A stretch of DNA of 64,000 nt, taken from JAGCJX01 sp045638645 (lineage in GTDB: Bacteria > Bacteroidota > Bacteroidia > Bacteroidales > UBA932). The notes beneath the pieces were generated by a model. The model was not told the origin of the DNA. It made no database searches and saw nothing but the letters and a program-made list of their open reading frames with translations. Where the stretch lies: NCBI GenBank assembly GCA_045638645.1, contig JAZUBU010000009.1, forward strand, positions 22,541 through 86,540. Reading direction: 5' to 3'. Shown here piece by piece: positions 42,859 through 51,693 of this stretch (positions within the stretch are counted from its first letter, which is position 1; the number at the start of each line of letters is the position of its first letter). The position numbers and the translations under genes were made by a program.

Positions 42859-44196
42859 TTATCTTCTGTGTTTGGCTGTACGCGCCATTTGCATCGCTTT
42901 GCGCATGCCTCCGCCTGCGACGGTCTTCATGACTTTTCGGGTATCTTCGAATTGTTTGAGCAGGCGGTTCACTTCGTTGATGCTGGTGCCACTACCGTCG
43001 GCAATCCGGCGTCGGCGGCTACCGTTGATGATTTGGGGATTTTCCCGCTCGTAGGGAGTCATGGACAGGATGATGGCTTCAATGCCTTTGAACGAGTTGT
43101 TGTCAATATCCACGTCTTTGAGGGCTTTGCCAACCCCCGGAATCATGGAAGCCAAATCCTTGATGTTCCCCATCTTTTTGATGGATTGGATCTGTTCGTA
43201 GAAGTCCCACAAGGTGAATTGGTCTTTTACCAATTTCCGTTGGAGTTTGCGGGCTTCTTCTTCGTCGAATTGTTCTTGGGCCTTTTCTACCAAGGAAACG
43301 ATGTCCCCCATGCCCAGAATCCGGTCCGCAATCCGTTTCGGGTGGAAGATGTCCAGGGCGTCCATCTTTTCCCCTGCGGAAATGAATTTGATCGGTTTGT
43401 GCACCACGGCTTTGATGGAGAGGGCAGCACCCCCACGGGTGTCCCCATCCATTTTTGTCAGTACCACACCGTCGAAGTCCAGGCGTTCGTTGAAGACACG
43501 GGCGGTCTCAACAGCGTCCTGACCGGTCATGGCGTCGACCACGAACAAGGTTTCGGTCGGACGTACGGCTTCTTTGACTTGTTCGATTTCGCGCATCATT
43601 TCCTCGTCAATGGCCAGACGTCCGGCGGTATCGACGATGACCAGGGAGTAACCTTCTCGTTTCGCCATGGCAATGGCATTCTGAGCAATGGCAACCGGAT
43701 CTTTGACGCCCTCTTCGCTGTACACGTACACGCCTACCTGTTCGCCCAGCACTTTCAATTGGTCAATTGCCGCAGGACGATAAACGTCACCGGCAACGAG
43801 CATGACTTTCAGACCGCGTTTGGTTTTGCAATTCAAGGCCAGTTTTCCAGAGAAAGTGGTTTTACCGGAACCTTGCAAACCGGAAACCAGAACGACACCG
43901 GGGTTGCCTTTGATGTTGATGTCGGAGGCTTCGCTACCCATCAAGGAGGTCAATTCGTCGTGTACAATTTTGATCATCATCTGATCCGGACGAACCGCTT
44001 TCAGTACGTCTTGGCCCAAGGCTTTTTGCTTGACATCGTCGCAGAATGATTTTGCGATTTTGTAGCTTACGTCGGCGTCCAACAAAGCGCGGCGAACTTC
44101 TTTCAGGGTTTCCGCAATGTTGATTTCGGTAATTTTTCCTTGTCCCTTGATGAGCTTGAAGGAGTGCTCAAGTTTGTCAATTAGGTTCTCAAACAT
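42859..44196 (-). CDS. ffh: signal recognition particle protein Ffh
   Basis: A 445-residue SRP54 GTPase that targets membrane proteins with 4.5S RNA and FtsY. The G-domain motifs are VSGLQGSGKTTFSGKLA near residue 106, VAGDVYRPAAIDQL, IVDTAGRLAIDEEMM and LTKMDGDTRGGAAL; the C-terminal M domain is methionine-rich (LASMIPGV, EAIILSMTPYER, RRRIADGSG, KVMKTVAGGGMRKAMQMA). Length is normal. No 4.5S RNA gene was recognised nearby. Confidence 0.97.
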   Translation of the reverse strand: MFENLIDKLEHSFKLIKGQGKITEINIAETLKEVRRALLDADVSYKIAKSFCDDVKQKALGQDVLKAVRPDQMMIKIVHDELTSLMGSEASDINIKGNPGVVLVSGLQGSGKTTFSGKLALNCKTKRGLKVMLVAGDVYRPAAIDQLKVLGEQVGVYVYSEEGVKDPVAIAQNAIAMAKREGYSLVIVDTAGRLAIDEEMMREIEQVKEAVRPTETLFVVDAMTGQDAVETARVFNERLDFDGVVLTKMDGDTRGGAALSIKAVVHKPIKFISAGEKMDALDIFHPKRIADRILGMGDIVSLVEKAQEQFDEEEARKLQRKLVKDQFTLWDFYEQIQSIKKMGNIKDLASMIPGVGKALKDVDIDNNSFKGIEAIILSMTPYERENPQIINGSRRRRIADGSGTSINEVNRLLKQFEDTRKVMKTVAGGGMRKAMQMARTAKHRR

Positions 44197-44241
44197 ATCT
44201 TTCTCTTCGTTTATATCGTTTAATTTTCTTTTGTTCGGTCG

Positions 44242-45423
44242 TTACATCCGTTCGTCGGAGTAGTGTGCCGGGGCCAAATCCCGTTGGTTGTACCGCATTC
44301 CCATGACTTGTCCGTAGGCGCCTGAACTGTGCAGAGCAACCAGATCGCCCCGACGGGAAGCCGGAAGATGGGCTTCGTGTTCCCATAAATCCGAGGATTC
44401 ACAAACAGGACCGACCACCTCGTAGGTGATGGTTTCTGGATGAGTTTCTGCCTCGGTGCGGCGGTTGGCGGAGATATTTTCGATCCGGTGATGGGCCTGG
44501 TACAAGGCCGGACGGATCAAATCGTTCATGCCGGCATCCAGGATGAGGAAGTTCTTTTCCAGCCCTTCTTTTACATACAGAACTTTGGAAATCAAATGTC
44601 CACATTGTCCGACCAGGGAACGGCCCGGTTCAAAATGGATTTGTTGTCCGGGCAGGGGGCACAAGTGGCGGTGCACTTGTTCGAACCAACCTTTGAAATC
44701 GGGAATGGGATCGTTTGCCGGCTGTTCGTAGTTGATGCCCAGGCCGCCACCCAGGTTCAGATGCGGCAATGCAACACCGCGTTCCACAAACCATTGCTGG
44801 ATCTCGTTCACGCGTTTGCACAAGGTGCTGAACACCGACAGGTCCGTGATTTGGGATCCTACGTGAAAGTGCAGGCCAATGAGTTCGACCGAAGGGGTGT
44901 TGCGGATCACAGACAGGGCTTGTTCGAACATCCACGGAGCAATGCCGAATTTGTTCTCCTTTTTGCCGGTACTGATGTACTGGTGGGTGTGTGCATCCAC
45001 ATCCGGGTTGATGCGCAGGGCAATGCGGGCGGTCTTTCCCTGGGCTGCAGCCAACGCTCCGATGACTTCAATTTCCGGGATGGACTCACAGTTGAAGGAG
45101 AAGATGCCGGTTTCCAAGCCGATGTTGATTTCACGGTCGGATTTCCCGACGCCGGCGAAGACAATCTTTTCCGGGGCAAAGCCGGAACGGACGGCCAATG
45201 CCACTTCGTTGCCACTGACGCAATCTGCTCCAAAACCGGCCTGCCGGATGCGTTCCAATATGCGGGATTCGGCATTCGCTTTCAACGCAAAGTGGGCGCT
45301 GTATCCGTACCGATCCAACTCCCGGCGACAAGCACCCAGGGTTTGATCCAACAGATCCAGGTCATAGTAGTAGAAAGGCGTTTCCCAATTTTCTAAGGAA
45401 GGAATGTTTTCTTTTCTCAACAT
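44242..45423 (-). CDS. lysA: diaminopimelate decarboxylase
   Basis: A 393-residue PLP fold-type III decarboxylase that makes lysine from meso-diaminopimelate. The PLP lysine lies in HFALKANAESRIL near residue 48; other marks are LHFHVGSQI, LNLGGGLGINY, FEPGRSLVGQCG and VGPVCESSD with its catalytic cysteine, then HSSGAYG. The GPVCESSD motif favours diaminopimelate over other acidic or polyamine substrates. It is the first gene of its unit and has a promoter box at 45454-45461. It diverges from the deoxyhypusine-synthase-like gene. Confidence 0.93.
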   Translation of the reverse strand: MLRKENIPSLENWETPFYYYDLDLLDQTLGACRRELDRYGYSAHFALKANAESRILERIRQAGFGADCVSGNEVALAVRSGFAPEKIVFAGVGKSDREINIGLETGIFSFNCESIPEIEVIGALAAAQGKTARIALRINPDVDAHTHQYISTGKKENKFGIAPWMFEQALSVIRNTPSVELIGLHFHVGSQITDLSVFSTLCKRVNEIQQWFVERGVALPHLNLGGGLGINYEQPANDPIPDFKGWFEQVHRHLCPLPGQQIHFEPGRSLVGQCGHLISKVLYVKEGLEKNFLILDAGMNDLIRPALYQAHHRIENISANRRTEAETHPETITYEVVGPVCESSDLWEHEAHLPASRRGDLVALHSSGAYGQVMGMRYNQRDLAPAHYSDERM

Positions 45424-45453
45424 AAATCGCCGAATATTGCGTTAAAATTCCCG

Positions 45454-45461
45454 CAAATTTA
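45454..45461 (-). promoter_or_regulatory. -7 promoter box TAAATTTG for lysA
   Basis: The minus strand reads TAAATTTG, 30 bases before the lysA ATG at 45423. Confidence 0.55.
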
Positions 45462-45472
45462 AGAAATTTTAA

Positions 45473-45480
45473 TAAATTCG
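45473..45480 (+). promoter_or_regulatory. possible -7 box TAAATTCG for the DHS-like gene
   Basis: TAAATTCG differs from TAnnTTTG at one position. It lies 38 bases before the ATG at 45519 and 11 bases from the divergent lysA box. Confidence 0.35.
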
Positions 45481-45518
45481 CGCATTAATGTTATTGTCTA
45501 ATCAAAAAGATAAATCGT

Positions 45519-46496
45519 ATGGAAAACAGAGGACCTATTTCTCAATTTATCACGCACCATTACCGTCACTTCAACTCGGCTTCGCTGGTGGATGCAGCCA
45601 AAGCGTATGACGCACACATCCAACGTGGAGGCAAGATGATGTTGGCCATGGCGGGTGCTATGAGTACTGCTGAGTTGGGTATTTCTTTGGCAGAAATGAT
45701 CCGTCAAGACAAGATTCACATCGTTTCTTGCTCGGCAAACAACTTGGAAGAAGACATCATGAACTTGGTGGCTCACTCACACTACAAACGTGTCCCGAAC
45801 TACCGTGACCTGACTCCGGAACAAGAAAAAGAGTTGCTGGACCAACACCTGAACCGTGTTACCGACACCTGCATCCCGGAAGAAGAAGCTTTCCGCCGTT
45901 TGGAACGCCACTTGTTGGAAGTATGGGAAGACTCAGCCAAGAAAGGTGAACGCCTCCTTCCTTACGAATTCATGTACAAACTGATCCGCAGCGGTGTATT
46001 GGAACAATATTACGAAATTGACCCGAAAGACAGCTGGGTACTGGCTGCTTGCGAAAAGAACATTCCGATCGTGGTTCCCGCTTGGGAAGACTGTACAACA
46101 GCAAACATCTTTACGGCTCACGTAATCCGTGGAGAATTCAAACCGGACTTGGTGAAGAACGGTATTGAAACCATGATTTTCCTGACCGAATGGTACCGTG
46201 AAAACGCGGGTGGAGAAGGTGTTGGTTTCTTCCAAATTGGTGGTGGTACTGCCGGAGACTTCCCGATCTGCGTAGTGCCGATGATGGCTCAAGACTTGGA
46301 ATGGCATGATGTTCCGCTCTGGAAATACTTCTGCCAAATTTCAGACTCTACGACCTCTTACGGTTCTTATTCCGGTGCTGTTCCGAACGAAAAGATTACC
46401 TGGGGTAAATTGGATGTTGATACACCGAAATTCATCGTAGAGTCCGATGCAACCATCGTGGCACCGTTGATTTTCGCTTACATCCTGGGTTGGTAA
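45519..46496 (+). CDS. deoxyhypusine synthase-like protein
   Basis: A 325-residue member of the deoxyhypusine synthase superfamily. The family segments are MMLAMAGAMSTAELGISLAEMI near residue 40, VSCSANNLEEDI, IPIVVPAWEDCTTANIF, FFQIGGGTAGDFPICVVPMM and SGAVPNEKITWGKLDVD; K297 in WGK matches the lysine that forms the imine intermediate in eukaryotic DHS. Bacteria lack eIF5A, so the substrate is something else: either a small polyamine (homospermidine-synthase-like chemistry) or an unknown protein. Codon use is of the highly expressed type. It stands alone with its own promoter region and a terminator. Confidence 0.9.
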   Translation: MENRGPISQFITHHYRHFNSASLVDAAKAYDAHIQRGGKMMLAMAGAMSTAELGISLAEMIRQDKIHIVSCSANNLEEDIMNLVAHSHYKRVPNYRDLTPEQEKELLDQHLNRVTDTCIPEEEAFRRLERHLLEVWEDSAKKGERLLPYEFMYKLIRSGVLEQYYEIDPKDSWVLAACEKNIPIVVPAWEDCTTANIFTAHVIRGEFKPDLVKNGIETMIFLTEWYRENAGGEGVGFFQIGGGTAGDFPICVVPMMAQDLEWHDVPLWKYFCQISDSTTSYGSYSGAVPNEKITWGKLDVDTPKFIVESDATIVAPLIFAYILGW

Positions 46497-46531
46497 CAGA
46501 GCCCTCAGAATTATTTTCTGATAATGCATAC

Positions 46532-46563
46532 AAGGGAATGACTTCGGTCGTTCCCTTTTTTTG
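46532..46563 (+). terminator. terminator after the DHS-like gene
   Basis: AAGGGAATGAC (46532-46542) pairs with GTCGTTCCCTT (about 46547-46557, one G-U pair) and is followed by seven or more T. Confidence 0.85.
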
Positions 46564-46611
46564 TGAACGGTCTTCCGGTATGCTGGAGAGACGATCCGTT
46601 TGAATCATATA

Positions 46612-46642
46612 AAAAAAGTGGCCGCAATGACGGCCACTTTTG
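46612..46642 (-). terminator. terminator after the M16 peptidase gene
   Basis: AAAAGTGGCCG pairs with CGGCCACTTTT around a CAATGA loop, with an A run upstream (T run on the minus strand). It ends the leftward M16 gene whose stop is at 46662 and may also serve the plus strand. Confidence 0.8.
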
Positions 46643-46661
46643 CTCAGATCCAGCTGCTGGA

Positions 46662-49484
46662 TTATTTGGCAGGGTTCATGATTACTTCGATGAAGTTGCC
46701 GGAGTTCAGCAAGGCTGCTGCCATGGCTTGTACATCTTCGGGAGTAATGCTGCGGATGATTTCCTCTTTGTTGGAATCCATATCTGCATTGTAGTCCAGG
46801 TAAGTGGTGATGGTGTTGAACCAGTAGCTGTTGTTAATGCGTTCTTCCGGGATGTTTTTCAACATATTTTCGGTTGCTTTGCTCAAATCTTCAGCGCTGA
46901 CACCATTTTCAGCAATGCTTCTCAAACCGTCTTTTGCCATTTGGGTCAATACCGGAGCCTTTTCTTCGTTGGTATCGAATTGGATTTGCAACATGGCCAC
47001 CGGTTGCGGCTTCGGGGTCAAGTAGCCGAATGCTGATACGCCATAAGTACCTCCTTCTTCTTCGCGGATGGTTTCGGTGTAAACAACATCCAGGATGTAG
47101 TTCATGGCTGAAATGGTCAATTCATTCTTCAAAGTGTAGGGCATATCCGCACTCAGAATGAAACCGACTGTTGTTTTCGGAGTGGTCATCGGAGTGGTGA
47201 AATGACGTTCTACGTTACCACGGACAAAGCTGTCGTTGCGGTCAATCACTTTGTACGGTTTGCGGGCTACGGGCAATGAACCAATGTATTTTTCAACCAT
47301 CGGTTTCAATGCAGCTTCGTCGAAGTTACCTACGATCACGAGTTCTGCACCTTTGAAGTTGGAGAACAAGTGTGTAAATACTTCTTTCATGCGTTGCAAG
47401 TCAATTTTGCTCAACATTGCTTCGCTGATGAATTCGCGGCGTTCGTTGCCACCGTAGAGTGCATTCAGGAGTTCGCGTTGGTAAACAAAGTTCGGTTGAC
47501 CGAGCAAGTTGGGGAGGATGGATGCCAATTGGTTCAAACCGGCTTGGATTTCGCTTTCTTCGAAGCGGGGATCTGTTACAAACAAGTAGAGCAATTGGAA
47601 GGCTTCTTCCATATCTTGGGGAGCGAAAGAGCCACTCAAGCTTTGTTCGAAGTTTCCGATAGAGGCATGCACGTTCACGCTTTTACCAGCCAGCATTTTG
47701 CCCAATACGTTTACAGAGAAATCAGATACACCGGCAGAGCCCATGATGGTGCTGTAGATGTTGCTTTCAAAGTTGGCCAGGTCTTCGGTTTCGATCAAAG
47801 AACGACCACCGGGAGCGGACAAGTTGAACAACACTTGTTGTTTGTTGAAGTCGGTGTGTTTGAGGTAAACTTTGATACCGTTTTTCAAGGTCCATACGGT
47901 GGTTCCGAATACGCCTTCTTGGGTTTTCTTCACTTTGGAACCTTTCAACGCGTCGGCATTCATGAATTCGGTAGGGATGTTTTCTTCTGCGTTGGCAGCA
48001 ATTTCCGCGTTGCGGACTTTTTCCATAACGGCTACGAAATCAGCCTCGGTCGGGTGGGTCAGACCTTCGCGTTCCGGAGCGTTGTAGATGATGACTGCGT
48101 TGTCTTGCAAGTTCAGTTGGGCAGTGATTTGGTTCAAGGTCATTGCATTCAACATTTGTGCATAACCGGAAGCTACTTCGTATTCGTATTCCGGAGTCAT
48201 GTAAGGACTGTTTTGCAAGAAGTGGTTGATCAGGGGTTGAACCAATTCGTCGTTGGTGCGGCCTTCTGCGCGTTGTCTTGCGCGATCCAAATAGTTGATG
48301 AAGTTGTTTTTCGCACGTTCCACTTCGGCATCGCTCATACCAAAGCGTTTGATTTTTTCAAATTCCACCATCAAGGCTTCGAAACCGGGAAGGATTTCGC
48401 CGTCGCGGGTTGCAATGGTACCAATCATGGCGTCGCAGGTGTTGCAGATTGCTCCAAAACCGGCACCACCGCCCAAGAAGGGTGCATCCGGACGTTGGGC
48501 AATTTCTTCCATCAGTTCATTCAATACAGAAGAAATGATGTATTCTACCATATCGTTGAGGTAGGCAACTCCCAAATTGTTGTATTCTTTCGGAAGGGGT
48601 ACACTCTTGAAGTAGATGGTTGCTTTGGTGTTGCGGGCTTCCGGGTCAGTGAGAACGGCAACGATGGGTTCTTTGTTGTCCGGAACCGGGAAGAATTCTT
48701 TCGGGTTCGGGGTGGTCGGAACCGGGAGGTCTGCAAACATCTCTTTGATTTGTGCTTCGATGGCATCTACGTTGATGTCACCTACAATGACGATGGCTTG
48801 CAGATCCGGACGGTACCATTTTTTATAGAAGTCAACCAATTCTTGCGGGTTGAATGTTTCCAGGTTTTCTTTGGAACCGATCAAGGTGCAGGTAGCATAC
48901 TTGGAATCTTTGTACAGGTACTTCAATTCTTGTTCGTGCATACGCCAGTCTGCCGAGCGGCGGGTACGCCATTCTTCCACGATGATGCCACGTTCCTTGT
49001 TGATTTCATTGAAGTCGTTGGTAACGAAGGCACAGTAATCGTGCAAGGCCAGCATCGCGGTGTCGATGATGCCTTGGCGGTGAACCGGAATGTTGTTGAA
49101 CATGTAGGAGGTTTGTTCCACGCCGGTACCCGCGTTGATGTTGCGACCGAATTCTACCCCGATCGAGCGGAAGTAGTCCAACATCATTTTTCCAGGAAGG
49201 TTTTGAGAACCATTCAAAGCCATGTGTTCCAGGAAGTGAGCAAGACCGTCTTGGGCCGGAGTTTCTTGGATGGCTCCGACGTCTGCCACAAAGTAGAATT
49301 CTGCCCGTTGTTCGGGTTTCGCATTGTGTTGGATGTAGTAGGTCAGTCCGTTGGGCAATTTGCCGTAACGAACAGATTCATCGTTTTTCAACGGTGAGTT
49401 GGGATCCGCCGGTTGGGCCATCAATTGACCGAAGCCAATCATCAGCACACCGATCCATGTGAAAATTTTAAAGAATCTTTTCAT
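46662..49484 (-). CDS. M16 family zinc metallopeptidase (pitrilysin type)
   Basis: A 940-residue exported M16 peptidase. A signal peptide (FFKIFTWIGVLMIGFGQLMAQ) precedes two M16 halves. The inverted zinc motif HFLEH is at residues 83-87, with the third ligand in the following IIVEEWRTRR helix region (near 170). The second half (from about 530, VWTLKNGIKVYLKHTDF) lacks HxxEH and is the structural half. The expected place of action is the periplasm or outer membrane. Codon use indicates high expression. A promoter box (TACATTTG) lies at 49543-49550. Confidence 0.92.
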   Translation of the reverse strand: MKRFFKIFTWIGVLMIGFGQLMAQPADPNSPLKNDESVRYGKLPNGLTYYIQHNAKPEQRAEFYFVADVGAIQETPAQDGLAHFLEHMALNGSQNLPGKMMLDYFRSIGVEFGRNINAGTGVEQTSYMFNNIPVHRQGIIDTAMLALHDYCAFVTNDFNEINKERGIIVEEWRTRRSADWRMHEQELKYLYKDSKYATCTLIGSKENLETFNPQELVDFYKKWYRPDLQAIVIVGDINVDAIEAQIKEMFADLPVPTTPNPKEFFPVPDNKEPIVAVLTDPEARNTKATIYFKSVPLPKEYNNLGVAYLNDMVEYIISSVLNELMEEIAQRPDAPFLGGGAGFGAICNTCDAMIGTIATRDGEILPGFEALMVEFEKIKRFGMSDAEVERAKNNFINYLDRARQRAEGRTNDELVQPLINHFLQNSPYMTPEYEYEVASGYAQMLNAMTLNQITAQLNLQDNAVIIYNAPEREGLTHPTEADFVAVMEKVRNAEIAANAEENIPTEFMNADALKGSKVKKTQEGVFGTTVWTLKNGIKVYLKHTDFNKQQVLFNLSAPGGRSLIETEDLANFESNIYSTIMGSAGVSDFSVNVLGKMLAGKSVNVHASIGNFEQSLSGSFAPQDMEEAFQLLYLFVTDPRFEESEIQAGLNQLASILPNLLGQPNFVYQRELLNALYGGNERREFISEAMLSKIDLQRMKEVFTHLFSNFKGAELVIVGNFDEAALKPMVEKYIGSLPVARKPYKVIDRNDSFVRGNVERHFTTPMTTPKTTVGFILSADMPYTLKNELTISAMNYILDVVYTETIREEEGGTYGVSAFGYLTPKPQPVAMLQIQFDTNEEKAPVLTQMAKDGLRSIAENGVSAEDLSKATENMLKNIPEERINNSYWFNTITTYLDYNADMDSNKEEIIRSITPEDVQAMAAALLNSGNFIEVIMNPAK

Positions 49485-49542
49485 GTGTTTATAATTAAGT
49501 TGTATGATTTCAATATAGTCGTCTATTTTAGCAAAATACCTA

Positions 49543-49550
49543 CAAATGTA
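49543..49550 (-). promoter_or_regulatory. -7 promoter box TACATTTG for the M16 peptidase
   Basis: The minus strand reads TACATTTG directly after the stop of the GntR gene; it gives a leader of about 55 bases before the ATG at 49484. Confidence 0.5.
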
Positions 49551-49931
49551 CTAGTTTTTTGATAAGTTTTGCTTGTTTTTCCATTTTTTATACTCCGCTT
49601 GGAGTTCCTCGTCGGAGATGTTTAACTGTTTGATTTTTTGAAATACTTCTTCCAGTTCGTCCTCAATGAAGGTTTTGCGTTGTTTTTCAGTGAGTTTGGA
49701 CTCAGCGTCCGGGCAGACGAAAAAGCCGATACCGCGCCGGTTCTGGATGATGCCTTGATCCTGGAGAAACTCGTAGGCACGGGCAACGGTGTTGGGATTG
49801 ACGCCGAACTCAGCGCCGAGTTCCCGAACGGAAGGAATGCGGTCGCCTTCCTTCCAAAAACCGCTAAGTATCTTGTCTCCCAGCGTGTCTGCAATTTGCA
49901 GATAGATGGGTTTGTGTTCTTTGAAGTCCAT
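49551..49931 (-). CDS. GntR family regulator, YtrA-like
   Basis: A 126-residue short GntR protein: an N-terminal winged helix (KPIYLQIADTLGDKILSGFW, IPSVRELGAEFGVNPNTVARAYEFL, GIIQNRRGIGFFV) followed by a 45-residue charged helix for dimerisation, and no ligand domain, which is the YtrA pattern. The ATG at 49931 gives MDFKEHKPIYLQ; a longer reading would enter the upstream permease gene. It is the last gene of the ABC operon, 2 bases after the permease, and very likely represses that operon through the inverted repeat at 51615-51648. Confidence 0.9.
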   Translation of the reverse strand: MDFKEHKPIYLQIADTLGDKILSGFWKEGDRIPSVRELGAEFGVNPNTVARAYEFLQDQGIIQNRRGIGFFVCPDAESKLTEKQRKTFIEDELEEVFQKIKQLNISDEELQAEYKKWKNKQNLSKN

Positions 49932-49933
49932 GG

Positions 49934-50749
49934 TTAGTATTGGATTCGTTTGATACGGAAATAGGTCAGGACCCAAAACAGGATGGGAACCACGTAGGTC
50001 AGTACGCCGGAAACCCAGATGTATGTGCTCAGGTGCTCAAAAATGGTGGAGGTAGTGATAGTTCCTTCAATCAGTTCCAGGTCGATGGCGTTGAGGGATG
50101 CAATCGCAAACAGACCCGACAGGAGGCTGGAAAGGATGGACAGTCCGATCAGTACCAGGATGGTGTTGCCGATCTTGTTCGTACGGAAGAGCATGTTGAA
50201 GTAGATGAACCACGATTGTTTGAGCATCAGACTGAAGATCATGGGAGGTGCTGCGACGGAGGTGACGAATTCATAGCTTTGGGAGTCCAGGACCGTATTG
50301 AGCATACTGGCTTCGCTGTGGAAGAAGTTGTTCCACAAATGCCCTTCGAATCCGTAGGTCGTCGGAAGCAGGCTCAGCAGAGAGTCGATTGTGTAGATGG
50401 AGGCTACTTCCATGGTACAAAAGAAGACAGTTCCTATGAGCAGCATGGAGAGGAGTTTTTCCAAGGCAGATGCCGGCGTGATACCAAACAGATAGCCTTT
50501 CTGTCTCTGGTTCGCATGCCGGAATAGGCTGTAGGGGGCCAGCAGTGTCAGGAGCGAGAACAGGGCCTGCGTCAGGAATGTGCGGCCGGTGGTCCCGATG
50601 TGAAAATCAAAAAGCAGGCAGCAGAACAGCCAGAAGGCCAAATAGGCACCTGCTGAGGAAAGGATGAGAATCCAGAACTTGCGCGAGCAGTCTTGCCAGT
50701 CTTGTCGGAGTAATTTTACAAACCGGGCGAAATGAAAATAGGTGTTCAT
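49934..50749 (-). CDS. ABC transporter membrane protein, unknown substrate
   Basis: A 271-residue membrane protein with about six hydrophobic segments (for example FWILILSSAGAYLAFWLFC, LLSMLLIGTVFFCTMEVAS, ILVLIGLSILSSLLSGLFA and VSGVLTYVVPILFWVLTYF). The ATG at 50749 overlaps the stop of the ATPase gene (ATGA), so both are made together. It lacks recognisable substrate-specific motifs. Together with a YtrA-type regulator and an ATPase, it resembles the YtrBC/BcrAB-type exporters that respond to cell-wall-active compounds; that role is inferred. Confidence 0.8.
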   Translation of the reverse strand: MNTYFHFARFVKLLRQDWQDCSRKFWILILSSAGAYLAFWLFCCLLFDFHIGTTGRTFLTQALFSLLTLLAPYSLFRHANQRQKGYLFGITPASALEKLLSMLLIGTVFFCTMEVASIYTIDSLLSLLPTTYGFEGHLWNNFFHSEASMLNTVLDSQSYEFVTSVAAPPMIFSLMLKQSWFIYFNMLFRTNKIGNTILVLIGLSILSSLLSGLFAIASLNAIDLELIEGTITTSTIFEHLSTYIWVSGVLTYVVPILFWVLTYFRIKRIQY

Positions 50750-51588
50750 GATCGGAAGAGTGCTTGGAAGGTTTGTTTGTTGTTCAAGGCGGCCTGGAAG
50801 AGGATTTCCAGGTTGACACGGCTTTCCAGACCGTTGTGATTCGGTGCGACCTGGTAGCATCCATTCAGTGTCTGCTCCCCGTAAAAGGCATCTGCGGTAG
50901 GTTGGGGCTCCAGTGAGAAGTAAAGTTTTTGGGAGATTTCCTCCAGGGTAGCATTGAGGACAACACCTTCGCGGTCCAAAATTACAACGGGATCGATCAG
51001 GTTTTCCAGGTCCCGTACCTGGTGCGTTGAGATGATCAGGGTGGTCTCCTCGGTGGCACATTCCGCAATCACTTTCCGGAACTGGCTTTTGGTGGGGATG
51101 TCCAAACCATTGCTCGGTTCGTCCAGCAGCAGCAGAGCGGTGCGGAGAGATAGGGCGAAGGCAATCATGGCCTTTTTCAATTGTCCATGGGACAAGTGGT
51201 CCAAACGGCTGTCGGGGTTGAGTTCAAAGTCGTTCATGCATTTCAGGTACAGCTCCTCGCTGTAGTTCGGGTAGAGCAGGCTGTGACTGCGGGTAAAGTT
51301 GCGTGCGGTCATCGCCGGAGCCTCGAAGACTTCAGGCAAGTAAAACAACTGGCTCAGAAACTCGGGGTGACGATCTTTGGGATTGAACGTGGCTCCGTTG
51401 GAAAACTGGATTGAACAACTGCCTTGACGGCTGTGCAGCAGTCCGCATAGCAGGCGCAACAGGGTTGTTTTGCCCACTCCGTTTTCACCCAAGAGTCCGT
51501 AGATCCTGCCTGTTTCCAGGCGCAACGAAATGTTCTTGAACACAAGGTGTTTGCCGTAGCTAAATCCCAGGTCTTTTATCTCAATCAT
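50746..51588 (-). CDS. ABC transporter ATP-binding protein
   Basis: A 280-residue ATPase. Walker A is GENGVGKTTLLRL near residue 35, the signature is LSHGQLKKAM near 135 (SHGQ in place of SGGQ), Walker B is LLLDEPSNGLD near 155 and the switch histidine is in ISTHQVRDLENL. The domain layout and the YtrA-type regulator downstream place it with the BcrA/YtrB class of exporters. It is the first gene of a three-gene operon (ATPase, permease, regulator) with a consensus promoter and a likely operator in its leader. Confidence 0.92.
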   Translation of the reverse strand: MIEIKDLGFSYGKHLVFKNISLRLETGRIYGLLGENGVGKTTLLRLLCGLLHSRQGSCSIQFSNGATFNPKDRHPEFLSQLFYLPEVFEAPAMTARNFTRSHSLLYPNYSEELYLKCMNDFELNPDSRLDHLSHGQLKKAMIAFALSLRTALLLLDEPSNGLDIPTKSQFRKVIAECATEETTLIISTHQVRDLENLIDPVVILDREGVVLNATLEEISQKLYFSLEPQPTADAFYGEQTLNGCYQVAPNHNGLESRVNLEILFQAALNNKQTFQALFRS

Positions 51589-51614
51589 GGTATAAAAAAA
51601 TTAAACTACCTTTT

Positions 51615-51648
51615 TAGTGACTAACTGTATTAGTTTGCTAGTACACTA
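51615..51648 (-). promoter_or_regulatory. probable operator of the GntR regulator
   Basis: The leader between promoter and ABC gene holds nested inverted repeats: TAGTG (51615-51619) with CACTA (51644-51648), and inside it ACTAA-N5-TTAGT (51620-51634). The site lies just downstream of the expected transcription start (about 51643), the usual position for a YtrA-type repressor. Confidence 0.6.
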
Positions 51649-51679
51649 CAAAGGTAGCTTAATTCAGGGAATCTGCAAA
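51649..51679 (-). promoter_or_regulatory. promoter TTTG-N19-TACCTTTG of the ABC operon
   Basis: On the minus strand TTTG (plus 51676-51679) stands 19 bases before TACCTTTG (plus 51649-51656). Both boxes and the spacing match the Bacteroidetes consensus, so this is the best promoter in the window. Confidence 0.75.
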
Positions 51680-51693
51680 TTTTTAGCAGAAAA

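Noticed and set aside
42541..44049. 502-codon open frame on the plus strand opposite folD and ffh
   Set aside because: It spans two well-supported genes and their gap on the other strand, and its protein has no family signature.
46497..46661. Possible small RNA between the DHS-like gene and the M16 peptidase gene
   Set aside because: The two hairpins are each well explained as the terminators of the flanking convergent genes, and no promoter box lies between them.
47370..49397. 675-codon open frame on the plus strand opposite the M16 peptidase gene
   Set aside because: It is antisense to a clear, complete M16 gene and its translation is low in complexity with no motif; it arises because the real gene avoids codons that would give stops on the other strand.
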